Part shown: piece after piece, positions 39,286 to 47,821 of the stretch
How positions within the stretch are numbered: the first letter of the stretch is position 1
Layout: every line of letters starts with the position of its first letter
Assembly (NCBI RefSeq): GCF_014041995.1
Contig: NZ_CP059492.1
Span: 372,001 to 436,000 of the forward strand
Length of the DNA stretch: 64,000 bases
Reading direction: 5' to 3'
From: Changpingibacter yushuensis
GTDB lineage: Bacteria > Actinomycetota > Actinomycetes > Actinomycetales > Actinomycetaceae
Position numbers and translations under genes: made by a program
The notes under the pieces: generated by a model
The model's input: only the letters and a program-made list of their open reading frames with translations
What the model was told of the DNA's origin: nothing
Databases searched by the model: none

Positions 39286-39771
39286 TTACTGCCACACGGC
39301 ACGCGCGCCTGTATCGCCGACGATCACGATCGCAACGAGCGCAAAGACTGCGATGACCGTCTGCACGATCGAGATCACGGTCGTCCACCGGCGAATGGTC
39401 TGCGGATTGGTGACGCGTGCTTGTGTGTGGCCTGGGCGCACAGTGGTGTAATTGTGAATCCACACCCATTGCACCCATGAGATGAGGAACAGCAGGAATC
39501 CTGCTGCCACGGCGAGATCAGCGATGCTGGTGTGGGCGGTGACGGCCGCTGTCTGCTCGACTTGTGTGGCCAGGGCCTCGCCCGATGCCGAGGTGAAGGC
39601 TGCCGCCACGAGTGTCAGGCTTGCAATGATCGGGAATGCGATACCGAGCCAATCACGCGTTCTCGTGTTCCACGCCGCCGCAATTGCGAGGAGCGCAACG
39701 ATGGGGATCAGGACGACTGCCGCATGGACAAAAAGGGGGTGCATAGGAATTCCACCAAGCAACCACGTCAT
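39286..39771 (-). CDS. DUF2231 family membrane protein
   Basis: A 161-residue protein with four predicted helices, beginning MTWLLGGIPMHPLFVHAAVVLIPIVALLAIAAAW. The GIPMHP-LFVHA element with its paired histidines is the DUF2231 signature. This family is often linked to heme or metal handling, which would suit the neighbouring FetAB-like exporter, but the function is unknown. AAGGAG seven bases before the ATG at 39771 fixes the start; the frame is open 39 codons further. Cargo of the composite transposon. Confidence 0.78.
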   Translation of the reverse strand: MTWLLGGIPMHPLFVHAAVVLIPIVALLAIAAAWNTRTRDWLGIAFPIIASLTLVAAAFTSASGEALATQVEQTAAVTAHTSIADLAVAAGFLLFLISWVQWVWIHNYTTVRPGHTQARVTNPQTIRRWTTVISIVQTVIAVFALVAIVIVGDTGARAVWQ

Positions 39772-40033
39772 GGAACGCTCCTTCAGAGGAGAGGTGGCGA
39801 ATCGTGGGAAGATCCGCGCGGCGCGGAGACCCGACCGCAGACGATATTCTGCTCTCCGTCGAAGTTTTGTGCAACCAAGGTCAGGCACCCCTTTCCGTTG
39901 AAAGGTCCACCTTTTCCTCTATTCAGTGTCAACGTCACCCGATGGGCGTAATGGCACAGTGTGTAATTCTTGTGGTCATCGGCCACGGGCAATGACCTGG
40001 ACCACCCAGGACTTTCGCAAGCGCGTCGGCACC
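39772..40033. other. right inner edge of the transposon cargo, gene fragment candidate
   Basis: No complete gene. An ATG at 39992 opens MTWTTQDFRKRVGT in frame up to the IS boundary at 40034, which could be the first 14 codons of a gene cut by the IS. There is no ribosome-binding site, so this is weak. Confidence 0.25.
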
Positions 40034-41781
40034 CCTGAGTTTGGTCAGTCGCTCGGAGAGTTTCGAGTCGCAGCCCGTTGAGCTGGGGTGACGGTGGCTG
40101 GGGCGTCGCTTCTGAGGCACTAACGAGTGTCCTACGGTAGGGCGTGTGTGGATTCGGCGGGTGCGAACGGGCTCAGGCGCGACGGCGGTCCAGCTCGTGG
40201 AATCGGTCGGCGGGCGGCGCCGGATCGTGGCGCATGTGGGCTCGGCGCACACCGAGGCCGAGTTGGGCTTGCTGATCGCGCGGGCCCGGGACCTGATGGG
40301 CGACCCGGGGCAGGGTGAGTTCCCGCTCGGGATCGAGCCCCGGGCGCCGAAGACGGCGCTGCTCGGCCCCGCCGAGGATCCGGCCTTGTTCCCAGGCAAG
40401 GAGTCCGCCCCGGTGGGAACGGTGCCGGCACCGCGGGTGATCTCCACGTCCTCGCGGGTGCTGTACGACGCGCTGGTGGGCGTGTTCACCTATCTCGGGT
40501 TTGACGCGGTGGGTGATGCGGTGTTCCGGGACCTGGTGGTCGCCCGGATCGTGGAACCAACCTCGATCCTGGACACCGGGCGGGTACCCGTGACCTGGGG
40601 CGCGCCCCGGCCAGTGAGAAGACCATGCGCCGCACCCTGGCCCGGTGCGCGTCGGGGAAGTACCGTGACCAGCTCGCGTCCCTGTGTTTCACCCACGCAC
40701 TGAGCGCCGGGGATGTCTCCCTGTGTTTGTACGACGTCACCACCTTGTATTTCGAGGGGAGAAGGAAGACGACTCCGCAAGGTCGGCTTCTCGAAAGAAC
40801 GCCGGTGGACCCGCAAATCGTGGTCGGTTGCTGGTGGACCGGCAGGGGTTCCCCCTCGAGATCGGCTTCTTCGAGGGAAACAAGGCCGAGACGAGATCAT
40901 CCCGATCGTCAAGCAGTTCCACGCCCGCCACCAGATCGAGAACATGGTCGTCGTCGCGGACGCCGGGATGCTGTCCGCGAAGAACCTGCGGGAGCTTGAC
41001 GAGGCCGGGTTCTCCTTCATCGTGGGCTCCCGGGTGACGAAGGCACCGATCGACTTGGAGTCCCACTTCCGGTGGCACGGGGACGCCTTCACAGACGGGC
41101 AGGTCATCGACACCATCACCCCCAAGACCGGGCACAGGAGTGAGAACAACAAGCTGCTGCGCGCCGAGCCGGTGTGGGACCTGGCGACGCATCCTGGGTC
41201 GTGGCGGGCGGTGTGGGTCTACTCCCGCAAGCGGGCCGCCCGGGACGGGCACACCCTGACCGCGCAGGAGAACCGGGCTCGGGCCGTCATCGCCGGGGAG
41301 AAGGCGACCCGGACCCCCAGGTTCGTCACGACCAGCAACGGGGCGCGGAGCCTGGACGAGGCTGCCCTGGCCCGGGCCCGCAAGCTCGTCGGATTGAAGG
41401 GCTACGTCACGAACATCCCCGCCAGTGTCATGACTGCGGGCGAGGTCATCTCCAACTACCACGACCTGTGGCACGTGGAGCAGTCCTTCCGGATGTCCAA
41501 GACCGACCTCGCCGCCCGGCCCATGTTCGTCAGGACCAAGGACGCGATCGACGCCCATTTGACCATCGTGTTCACCGCTCTCGCGGTGGCCCGCACCGCC
41601 CAGAACCGTTCCGGCCTGGCGATCCGCAACCTCATCCGCCAGCTCCGCCCGCTGCGCTCCGCAACCATCGCCATCAACGGCGCCATCCAGACCATCCCAC
41701 CCCAAATCGACCCAGACCGTCAGGTCATCCTCGACGCCCTCAACCCCGGCGTCAGGCACTAACGAAATGACCGAACTCAGG
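40034..41781 (+). mobile_element. IS1634-type insertion sequence, second copy with clustered deletions
   Basis: 1748 bases, same ends as copy 1 (left 40034-40047, right 41768-41781). By eye it is identical to copy 1 except for six small deletions totalling nine bases, all between about 40585 and 40896. Confidence 0.88.
40146..41762 (+). pseudogene. IS1634-family transposase, frameshifted copy
   Basis: Same gene as 35741-37366, but interrupted. Relative to copy 1, single bases are lost near 40586, 40757, 40771, 40803 and 40829, and four bases near 40894. The net loss of nine restores the frame, so the C-terminal half (VADAGMLS onward, including the last two DDE positions) reads normally, while about 100 residues in the middle, including the first catalytic Asp region, are scrambled. 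As read it cannot make a working transposase. The clustering could also reflect a consensus error in a repeated region. Confidence 0.82.
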
Positions 41782-41852
41782 TCTGACAAAAGCGACGTGC
41801 AACGGTTCAACACGAGTGACGTGATGTGCCTGCGGGGTGCGAGGCACCGGGA

Positions 41853-42737
41853 TTAGTCGGTGTAGGCCTGCCCTTGAGAGGTGGGATCCTCAGGGCGGTC
41901 CTGACCTGGTGTGGTGGCATTCTGTTGCGGATAAGGGTGCGCATTGGGCGCTTGCCCGAACTGCTGTTGGCTGTAGGGCTGTTGCGGCTGACCGTAGGAC
42001 TGTTGCTGCTGCCCAAACTGCGGCTGGCCCTGGCCAAACTGCTGCTGGCTTTGCCCGAACTGAGGCTGGCTTTGCCCGAACTGCTGTTGACCGTATGGCT
42101 GTTGACCGTAGGGCTGTTGCGGCTGCCCAAAGTATGGTTGGTTCGTGGCGTGGTATTGCGTGTGAGCTGGCGCCTTGGGCCGCCCCACCTCACTTGTGGC
42201 TTGGCGGACTGTGAGCGCGAAATGGTCTAGCCCAAAGAAGAACAGGAGAAGGGCACTGGTGAGCACCAACCAGAAGCCGCTTCCGCGGCTCCACACCATC
42301 CCGTTCGCTGCGAGATCGTAGGCGACAGAGTTGCTTGGTGATGAGTTAAAGAGGGTGATGGCCAGAATGACTATTCCCGCTGCTCCCGGAATCGGGGAGA
42401 CAAGGATGCGGAGCCACCGTGGTGCGGTGGCACCAGCCGCCGCCACCAAGAGCGTGATCATGGGGCTGACCAGCGCGATGCCAACTATCAGACCTGGGAG
42501 CCACGTGGGGTTGGTGGCCAACGAGGTCCACGCGGACTGATCATCGAACACCCGTGAAGTGATGAACCATGGCAAGAAGATCCCGATTGCGCCCACAACC
42601 ACGCCGATCAGGATGGCGGTTGTGCAGATGGCGCGGTGGGCCCGTGAGGGTGCATGTGCGGTTTGGGTGCGGCCAGAGCTCACGTATGGGCGTGGCGCGT
42701 TTTGTGACTGGTTCTGAAACTGTCCGAAAGCGCTCAT
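41853..42737 (-). CDS. membrane protein with Q/G/P-rich repeat tail
   Basis: A 294-residue protein I cannot assign to a named family. A short polar N-terminus (MSAFGQFQNQSQNAPRPY) is followed by four predicted membrane helices (about 40-175) and a 100-residue low-complexity tail made of QPYGQQ, QFGQSQ and QQFGQ blocks, ending in an acidic D. Such tails occur in several actinobacterial membrane proteins and may be disordered or cytoplasmic. The ATG at 42737 has a TATCGT -10-like element six bases upstream and no ribosome-binding site. It lies just outside the composite transposon, in host sequence. Confidence 0.7.
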   Translation of the reverse strand: MSAFGQFQNQSQNAPRPYVSSGRTQTAHAPSRAHRAICTTAILIGVVVGAIGIFLPWFITSRVFDDQSAWTSLATNPTWLPGLIVGIALVSPMITLLVAAAGATAPRWLRILVSPIPGAAGIVILAITLFNSSPSNSVAYDLAANGMVWSRGSGFWLVLTSALLLFFFGLDHFALTVRQATSEVGRPKAPAHTQYHATNQPYFGQPQQPYGQQPYGQQQFGQSQPQFGQSQQQFGQGQPQFGQQQQSYGQPQQPYSQQQFGQAPNAHPYPQQNATTPGQDRPEDPTSQGQAYTD

Positions 42738-42743
42738 GCAAAG

Positions 42744-42749
42744 ACGATA
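42744..42749 (-). promoter_or_regulatory. -10 element of a probable leaderless promoter (Q-rich membrane protein)
   Basis: TATCGT on the minus strand, six bases before the ATG at 42737. Confidence 0.4.
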
Positions 42750-42994
42750 GCAGTGAGGAAGCGTGAAAGTGGCGGGCGCCCTATTCTCTCTACGTGACCC
42801 GCGGATTTCTGCGGATAAGTGCGAACGACACGCCATTCTTGACACTTGAGTTTCGTGATGCAGTGTGTAATTTGCACTACGGAAGTCTGGCGCAAATATC
42901 ACGGGATGGTTACACTCGATATAGTTTTGTTATAAAGCGTTGGTGTGGCTGCCTGTCAGCACCGCTTGCGCCATGACGTTTCTGGAGGAATCTA
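42750..42994. promoter_or_regulatory. upstream region of the G5 cell-wall enzyme gene
   Basis: About 250 bases without a gene. It contains TTGACA (42839-42844), the near-dyad GTGTAATTTGCAC (about 42865-42877), TATAGT (42920-42925) and TATAAA (about 42931-42936) as promoter candidates, and GGAGGA before the TTG start. In other actinobacteria rpf genes carry a c-di-AMP riboswitch here; I do not see its conserved blocks. Confidence 0.4.
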
Positions 42995-44323
42995 TTGGGA
43001 CGACACAGTGGACCTGTGGATCAAGACCTGTTGGCACAGGTTACGGCCGAGCCAACTCCTGGTTCACGCCGAGCCCGACTGCGCGCGGAACGCGATGGGC
43101 TCGCCGACGATGGTGTAGGCGCACATGCGCAGTCTGACCAAGTTCTCAGTGAAAACACTGAAGCCAGCGCGGAAACAGAATCTGTTGCCTCTCCCGGTCT
43201 AAATGTTTTCGTTGATGGCGAGCATGTGGTTGACGATGAGGATTCCGAGGATTGGGCGCTTCACCCTGTGTGGCCCGGAATGTCGAGTTCTGACGAGGAA
43301 GTTCCCCAGCGCTTCGACGCACCGATCACCGAGGAAGCGATCGTTGTAACTGGTCAGTCCAAGCGCGCTCCACGAGCAGTGCGTTCGAAGGCGCTAACAG
43401 CTGCCATGGCAGTTGTGGCTGCATCTTTGGGAACTGCCGTCGTGACAACCTCCACGTCAGCTGCCGATCCAGATGCCGGTCAGACTCGAGCAAACCTTGC
43501 TTCGCTCTCTAGGATCTCGGATGCTTCTGTGAATGCTGTGACATTCGCGTTGACCATCGATGGCAAGACATCGAATATCACCACAACGGCAACTTCCTTG
43601 GCAGACGCCTTGGCAGGCGCGGGATTCATCGTGAACGCGGATGACAAGGTTTCATCCCTCATGGCTGCTCCAGTTCTTGATGGTGCCAAGGTTACTGTTG
43701 TTCGCGTGACCACTAAGCAGGTGACCGAAACCGTCACAGATCCCTACGAATCCTCAGAAGTTGAGGATGGCACTTTGGCTGCGGGTACCACGAAGGTAAC
43801 CACGCAGGGAGTCGACGGCGTCGTGACCAACACGTACGCAGTCACATACGAAGACGGCAAGGAAATCTCCCGAACACTTGAGATCTCAGCTTCCACTTCC
43901 CAGCGTGTAGACGAAGTTGTGAGTGTTGGTACGAAGGAAGAAGTCGCCGCCGCGACGTCAACAGATTCCTCTGCTTCTGCCTCCACCTCCACCTCCACTG
44001 TTGCCGCCGCGGTTGTGCCTGCCGGGGAAGCCCAGCAGATTGCTTCGGGCATGATGAGTTCCTATGGCTGGGATCAGTCGCAGTTTGCCTGCCTAGTGCC
44101 ACTGTGGAATGCAGAATCTGGCTGGAGTGTGACTGCAGCCAATTCGAGCTCCGGCGCCTACGGTATCCCGCAAGCATTGCCTGGATCGAAGATGGCATCT
44201 GCTGGTGCAGACTGGCAGACCAGTGCTTCCACGCAAATCAAGTGGGGCCTGAGCTACATTGCTGGCCGGTACTCAACTCCTTGCGGTGCGTGGGCAGCCT
44301 TCCAGTCAAAGGGTTGGTACTGA
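42995..44323 (+). CDS. secreted G5/DUF348 cell-wall protein with transglycosylase-like domain (RpfB position)
   Basis: A 442-residue protein. The N-terminus MGRHSGP, common in actinobacterial wall proteins, leads a 125-residue acidic cytoplasmic stretch, then a signal/anchor segment (about 130-150, ALTAAMAVVAASLGTAVVTT). A DUF348-like ubiquitin-fold repeat (about 180-225, VTFALTIDGKTSNITTTATSLADAL), a G5 domain (about 232-310) and a Ser/Ala/Thr linker follow. The C-terminal catalytic domain (about 345-442) contains LWNAESGW with the likely catalytic Glu, then AYGIPQALPGSKM. It occupies the rpfB slot before rsmA, but its catalytic domain looks like a lytic transglycosylase rather than a classic Rpf domain. 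The TTG start is supported by GGAGGA and the MGRHS start. Confidence 0.85.
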   Translation: MGRHSGPVDQDLLAQVTAEPTPGSRRARLRAERDGLADDGVGAHAQSDQVLSENTEASAETESVASPGLNVFVDGEHVVDDEDSEDWALHPVWPGMSSSDEEVPQRFDAPITEEAIVVTGQSKRAPRAVRSKALTAAMAVVAASLGTAVVTTSTSAADPDAGQTRANLASLSRISDASVNAVTFALTIDGKTSNITTTATSLADALAGAGFIVNADDKVSSLMAAPVLDGAKVTVVRVTTKQVTETVTDPYESSEVEDGTLAAGTTKVTTQGVDGVVTNTYAVTYEDGKEISRTLEISASTSQRVDEVVSVGTKEEVAAATSTDSSASASTSTSTVAAAVVPAGEAQQIASGMMSSYGWDQSQFACLVPLWNAESGWSVTAANSSSGAYGIPQALPGSKMASAGADWQTSASTQIKWGLSYIAGRYSTPCGAWAAFQSKGWY

Positions 44324-44408
44324 TTTCGCCCTGTGCGGCTGAGCACGGTGCGTTCCCGATGGACCGTGGCCGGCACTGTACACACTTGACTCGTGAGAGA
44401 CTTGTTCG

Positions 44409-45374
44409 GTGAGTGAATCTACTGGGCTGCTCGGACCCACCGCCATTCGTGAGATCGCAGCTGCACTTGGCATCCGTCCCACGAAGACGCTCGGCCAGAA
44501 CTTTGTGCACGACGCCGGGACTGTTCGCCGCATTGTTCGCGACGCAGGTGTGCAAAGTGGGGATGCCGTTCTTGAGGTTGGCCCAGGACTTGGATCCTTG
44601 ACACTTGCCCTCCTTGAGGCAGGAGCATATGTCTCTGCTGTTGAGATCGATCCTGTGCTGGCCCGGGCATTGCCCACAACAGTGAGTGCCCGAATGCCGG
44701 AGGCCTCCGGCCGTTTTGCTGTACTCCTTCAGGACGCGATGGCGATATCTGACGCTGAGATGCTTGCGGTGCCCGATGATTTTGGCCGTGCTCTGAATTC
44801 CGCAGCGAGCGGTCAAGAACTAGGTAGTGCTCCAGCCCTCACAGTGGACGCCATCGCCGAGAAGCGTTCGTTTGCGCCGCGTGCATTGGTGGCAAACCTG
44901 CCATACAACGTAGCGGTTCCAGTTCTCCTCACGCTCCTCGAGAATCTGCCAAGCTTGGAGACGGTACTGGTTATGGTCCAGGCCGAAGTCGCCGACCGCC
45001 TATCGGCCAACCCGGGCTCAAAGATCTACGGCATTCCCTCAGTCAAAGCGGCTTGGTATGCAACTGCGGTCCGCGGGGCAAAGGTCTCTCGGAACGTGTT
45101 CTGGCCCGTCCCCAACGTGGATTCAGCTTTGGTGCGATTGGATCGCCATCCGATCCTCACACAGACACCCAGAGAAGACGTTTTTGCGATCGTGGACGCT
45201 GCTTTTGCGCAGAGGCGTAAGACTCTGCGTGCGGCACTCGCACCCTGGGCCGGTTCACCAGCACGCGCAGAGGCCGTGCTGCGTGCCGCTGGGATTGATC
45301 CCCAAGTTCGCGGAGAGCGATTGGGGATCGCTGACTACATTGCAATTGCTGATGCGAGTAGGGCCCTAAGCTAG
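44409..45374 (+). CDS. rsmA: 16S rRNA (adenine(1518)-N6/adenine(1519)-N6)-dimethyltransferase
   Basis: KsgA/RsmA dimethylates two adjacent adenines in helix 45 of 16S rRNA during 30S maturation. 321 residues. Motifs: [10 protein letters not shown] (about 24-33), the SAM-binding [12 protein letters not shown] (about 55-66), and [12 protein letters not shown] (about 163-174) with the catalytic NLPY. An extra segment of about 20 residues (around 130-150) lies between the motifs. The GTG at 44409 starts 86 bases after the G5 gene. The C-terminal domain is normal. Confidence 0.94.
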   Translation: MSESTGLLGPTAIREIAAALGIRPTKTLGQNFVHDAGTVRRIVRDAGVQSGDAVLEVGPGLGSLTLALLEAGAYVSAVEIDPVLARALPTTVSARMPEASGRFAVLLQDAMAISDAEMLAVPDDFGRALNSAASGQELGSAPALTVDAIAEKRSFAPRALVANLPYNVAVPVLLTLLENLPSLETVLVMVQAEVADRLSANPGSKIYGIPSVKAAWYATAVRGAKVSRNVFWPVPNVDSALVRLDRHPILTQTPREDVFAIVDAAFAQRRKTLRAALAPWAGSPARAEAVLRAAGIDPQVRGERLGIADYIAIADASRALS

Positions 45375-45557
45375 CACATCGGCCGATTCGGCCGCATTGC
45401 GGGTGAACTGCACGTTTCACTTCTGGTCACACGAACTGCGCAGGCGATGAATTGCATCATTCGCGGCGAGGGCCGTAGAAGGATCGTCGCGCACCTGCAT
45501 TAGGCTTGTGTCGGGTGGGTTCTCTCACGCTTCTGGAGCTCACAGCAGGGAGGCAGC

Positions 45558-46640
45558 ATGGATCGAGCGATGCATGCACAGTGGCTTCGCGCTGAACGGC
45601 GTCTCGATTCAGCGCTGGCAGGTCTAGCTGCTTGCGCTCTGTGGATGGTGTGCCTGCCACTCACTGTGGTGTTTACGGATCTCACATGGTCCCAGCAAGT
45701 CGGTGTGGCATTGCTGTTGGCTATCCCGGTGAGCTTCGTTTTCTTCATACCGCTCGTTCAGGGCGTCACGGTGGTACGGGCGATCGAAGAACGCGATGCG
45801 GACGAAGTCCAAAGATGGCAAGCCACGGGAGTTCCTCCGCTTAACCCAGATCTCCTTCAGGCACGCCAGCGGCGCGTCCATACACCTCTCCTAACAGTTG
45901 TCGCACTTTCCAACGCCATGCTGATCGTGGTGGCTATTCCGCGCGCTATCGCGCCCCGTAACCCGGCAGAGGCGCTCTATGCTCCAGGGGTGGCCGGGAT
46001 TGCGATAGGTGTGGCTCTTACCGCCGTCATCTTCATGCTGAGCGGGCGGATCAAGGCACGCCTTCAGGCAATTCTTGTCGCTGCTGTGACGTGGACGGTT
46101 CCGGTGGGAGTGTCTATGTGCGCTGCTGCTTTTCTTCTGCATCAGGCCGCGCTGACGCCTTCGGGTGTCTCGGGTGCGTTCACCTCGGTGGTCTTTGTCA
46201 TTTTCGGGATCATGCTTGCACTTACAGGGCTCGCTCTTGTAGGCGCGTGGCTCGTAATGTGCGGACGTGCATTCAGTGGAAGGGGAGTCGGAGACAGCGG
46301 CGATCAGCGAGCGAGGGTCAGCTTGATGGTTGCGCAACTTGTGGGAGCGACCCACAAGGACCAATCCGTTGCTGATCAAACCGGCGATCTTCCGCCGTCA
46401 AATGACCGAAGTGAACCGGAGTTTGAGCCGGAAGACCTCGCGATTATCGATGCGGCATTGGACATCGAACTGTTCGACGTCGTGTTCTGCTGCATAGTGT
46501 TGGCGATGAGTGTCGCTATCCTTATTCTCAATGCTACGGGCCTTGCTGGAGGGGCTCTGCATGGTCTTGTAGCAATACTTCTTCTTGTGTCTATCATCGT
46601 TTTGACACGCAGGGTTCGGAGTCTGCTCCATCTGGGGTAA
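45558..46640 (+). CDS. polytopic membrane protein of unknown function
   Basis: A 360-residue protein with about eight membrane helices in three groups (about 20-75, 110-230, 300-355). Cytoplasmic loops are rich in Arg/Glu (AIEERDADEVQRWQATGVPP; SGRGVGDSGDQRARVS). No motif known to me. A good AGGGAGG site precedes the ATG. It lies between rsmA and hemH, where ispE usually follows rsmA, so it is part of an insertion into the conserved order. The gap 45375-45557 contains a short CGGCCGA/TCGGCCG dyad (45380-45394) and nothing else. Confidence 0.65.
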   Translation: MDRAMHAQWLRAERRLDSALAGLAACALWMVCLPLTVVFTDLTWSQQVGVALLLAIPVSFVFFIPLVQGVTVVRAIEERDADEVQRWQATGVPPLNPDLLQARQRRVHTPLLTVVALSNAMLIVVAIPRAIAPRNPAEALYAPGVAGIAIGVALTAVIFMLSGRIKARLQAILVAAVTWTVPVGVSMCAAAFLLHQAALTPSGVSGAFTSVVFVIFGIMLALTGLALVGAWLVMCGRAFSGRGVGDSGDQRARVSLMVAQLVGATHKDQSVADQTGDLPPSNDRSEPEFEPEDLAIIDAALDIELFDVVFCCIVLAMSVAILILNATGLAGGALHGLVAILLLVSIIVLTRRVRSLLHLG

Positions 46641-46643
46641 GGT
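46638..46643 (+). promoter_or_regulatory. -10 element of a probable leaderless promoter (hemH)
   Basis: TAAGGT, six bases before the ATG at 46650; its TAA is also the stop codon of the preceding gene. Confidence 0.4.
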
Positions 46644-46649
46644 GGCTGC

Positions 46650-47690
46650 ATGTCACAGTCCTCGGTGCAAGTGTCGCAAAAACGGATGGCGGCAGGCAAC
46701 GCAGCCAAACCCGTCGTCGTTATCGTCAATCTCGGTACTCCCACAGAACCCACCGCGAAGGCGGTGCGTCCATACCTACGTGAGTTCCTCAGCGATCGCC
46801 GCGTGATCGAGATGACGCCGTTGCTATGGAAGCCGATTCTTGAAGGAATCATTCTTCGTGTGCGGCCGCGCGCCTCGGCACGAAAGTACGCCACGATCTG
46901 GCTTGATGAGGGATCGCCGCTGATGCATTGGACTACGCGTCAGGCCGCAGCAGTGAGTGAACAACTAGGCGAAGGCGTGGAAGTGCGTGCAGCCATGCGG
47001 TACGGGAAGCCTGCCTTGCGCGAGGTGCTCAGCGAGTTGCACAGCGAAGGGTTCCGGCGCGTGCTCGTTTTGCCCGCTTACCCGCAGTATGCAGCATCCT
47101 CGGCAGGTACCGTGATCGATGAAGTAGGCAGGTGGATGCTGGGAGCGCGCGACCAACTCGAGTTGCGCACCGTGCGGTCATTCCCCGATTCGGCTCCATA
47201 TATTGAGGCTCTGGCCACGGCGCTTGATGATTCTTGGGCCAAGAATGGAAAGCCGCACTTCAATGCCGGTGACAAGCTCGTCTTGAGCTTTCATTCGATT
47301 CCGGAAGCCATGCACAAGGCGGGAGACCCGTACCGAAGCGAGTGTGAGCATACCGCTGAACTGCTACGGATACGGCTTGGACTTGAAGAATCCGCGATGC
47401 TCGTCCGGTTCCAATCGGTGTTTGGCCCAGCTGCGTGGATCGGGCCCGCCACCATCGATTCCATGGCGGAACTCGGCCATGCTGGAACGCGGCGCGTGGA
47501 TGTGGTGTGCCCCGGCTTCATGGCAGATTGCTTGGAGACGCTCGAAGAAATCAACTGCCTGAACAGGGAAACCTTCGCTGCAGCGGGTGGCTCAGAGTTC
47601 CACTACATCCCGTGGGCCAATGATTCCACGGGCTGTGTAGCCACTCTCGTTGAACAAGCGCAGCGTGGCATTGCTGGCTGGGTAGACTGA
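46650..47690 (+). CDS. hemH: ferrochelatase, proteobacterial-like type
   Basis: Inserts ferrous iron into a porphyrin in the last steps of heme synthesis. 346 residues. Motifs: VNLGTPTEPTAKAVRPYLREFLSD (about 27-50), VLPAYPQYAASSAGT (about 142-156), LSFHSIPEAM with the catalytic His (about 214) and VCPGFMADCLETLEEI (about 286-301) with the active-site Glu. The wording of these motifs, notably PGF-ADCLETLEEI, EFHYIPWANDS and an N-terminal LRE-FLSD-RV, is that of proteobacterial HemH, not the usual actinobacterial coproporphyrin ferrochelatase. No other heme-synthesis gene is nearby. Horizontal acquisition is inferred. Confidence 0.9.
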   Translation: MSQSSVQVSQKRMAAGNAAKPVVVIVNLGTPTEPTAKAVRPYLREFLSDRRVIEMTPLLWKPILEGIILRVRPRASARKYATIWLDEGSPLMHWTTRQAAAVSEQLGEGVEVRAAMRYGKPALREVLSELHSEGFRRVLVLPAYPQYAASSAGTVIDEVGRWMLGARDQLELRTVRSFPDSAPYIEALATALDDSWAKNGKPHFNAGDKLVLSFHSIPEAMHKAGDPYRSECEHTAELLRIRLGLEESAMLVRFQSVFGPAAWIGPATIDSMAELGHAGTRRVDVVCPGFMADCLETLEEINCLNRETFAAAGGSEFHYIPWANDSTGCVATLVEQAQRGIAGWVD

Positions 47691-47708
47691 TCGCACCGCC
47701 AGACAGCA

Positions 47709-47731
47709 CAAAACCCCCACTTCTTGGGGGT
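47709..47731. terminator. short GC hairpin after hemH
   Basis: ACCCCC (47713-47718) pairs with GGGGGT (47726-47731) around a seven-base loop. The A run before it is a T run on the minus strand, so it is better formed in that direction, though placed just after hemH. Confidence 0.5.
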
Positions 47732-47821
47732 ACCGCACAAGAAACTGGCCGTCTAGCCTGATATCGAAGGGCGCTTCCGCGTGGTGATGGTCCACGGTGT
47801 CCCTGCCCATAAGGGGGAGCG

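Larger units (their letters stand above)
35624..41786. mobile_element. composite transposon: two IS1634-type elements around a FetAB-like cargo, with outer 5-bp target duplication
   Basis: The left flank of the first IS (35624-35628) and the right flank of the second IS (41782-41786) are both TCTGA. The inner flanks differ: CCAGA after IS copy 1 and GCACC before IS copy 2. A duplication at the outer ends only is what a single transposition of the whole IS-cargo-IS unit would leave. Both copies are in the same orientation and share CCTGAGTT[T/C]GGTCA ends. The cargo and IS are visibly richer in G+C than the host genes on either side. The insertion splits the conserved tatD-rpfB/G5-ksgA order. 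Confidence 0.85.

Noticed and set aside
42750-42994. c-di-AMP (ydaO) riboswitch before the rpfB-like gene
   Set aside because: This is expected from other actinobacterial rpf genes, but the conserved blocks of that RNA could not be found.
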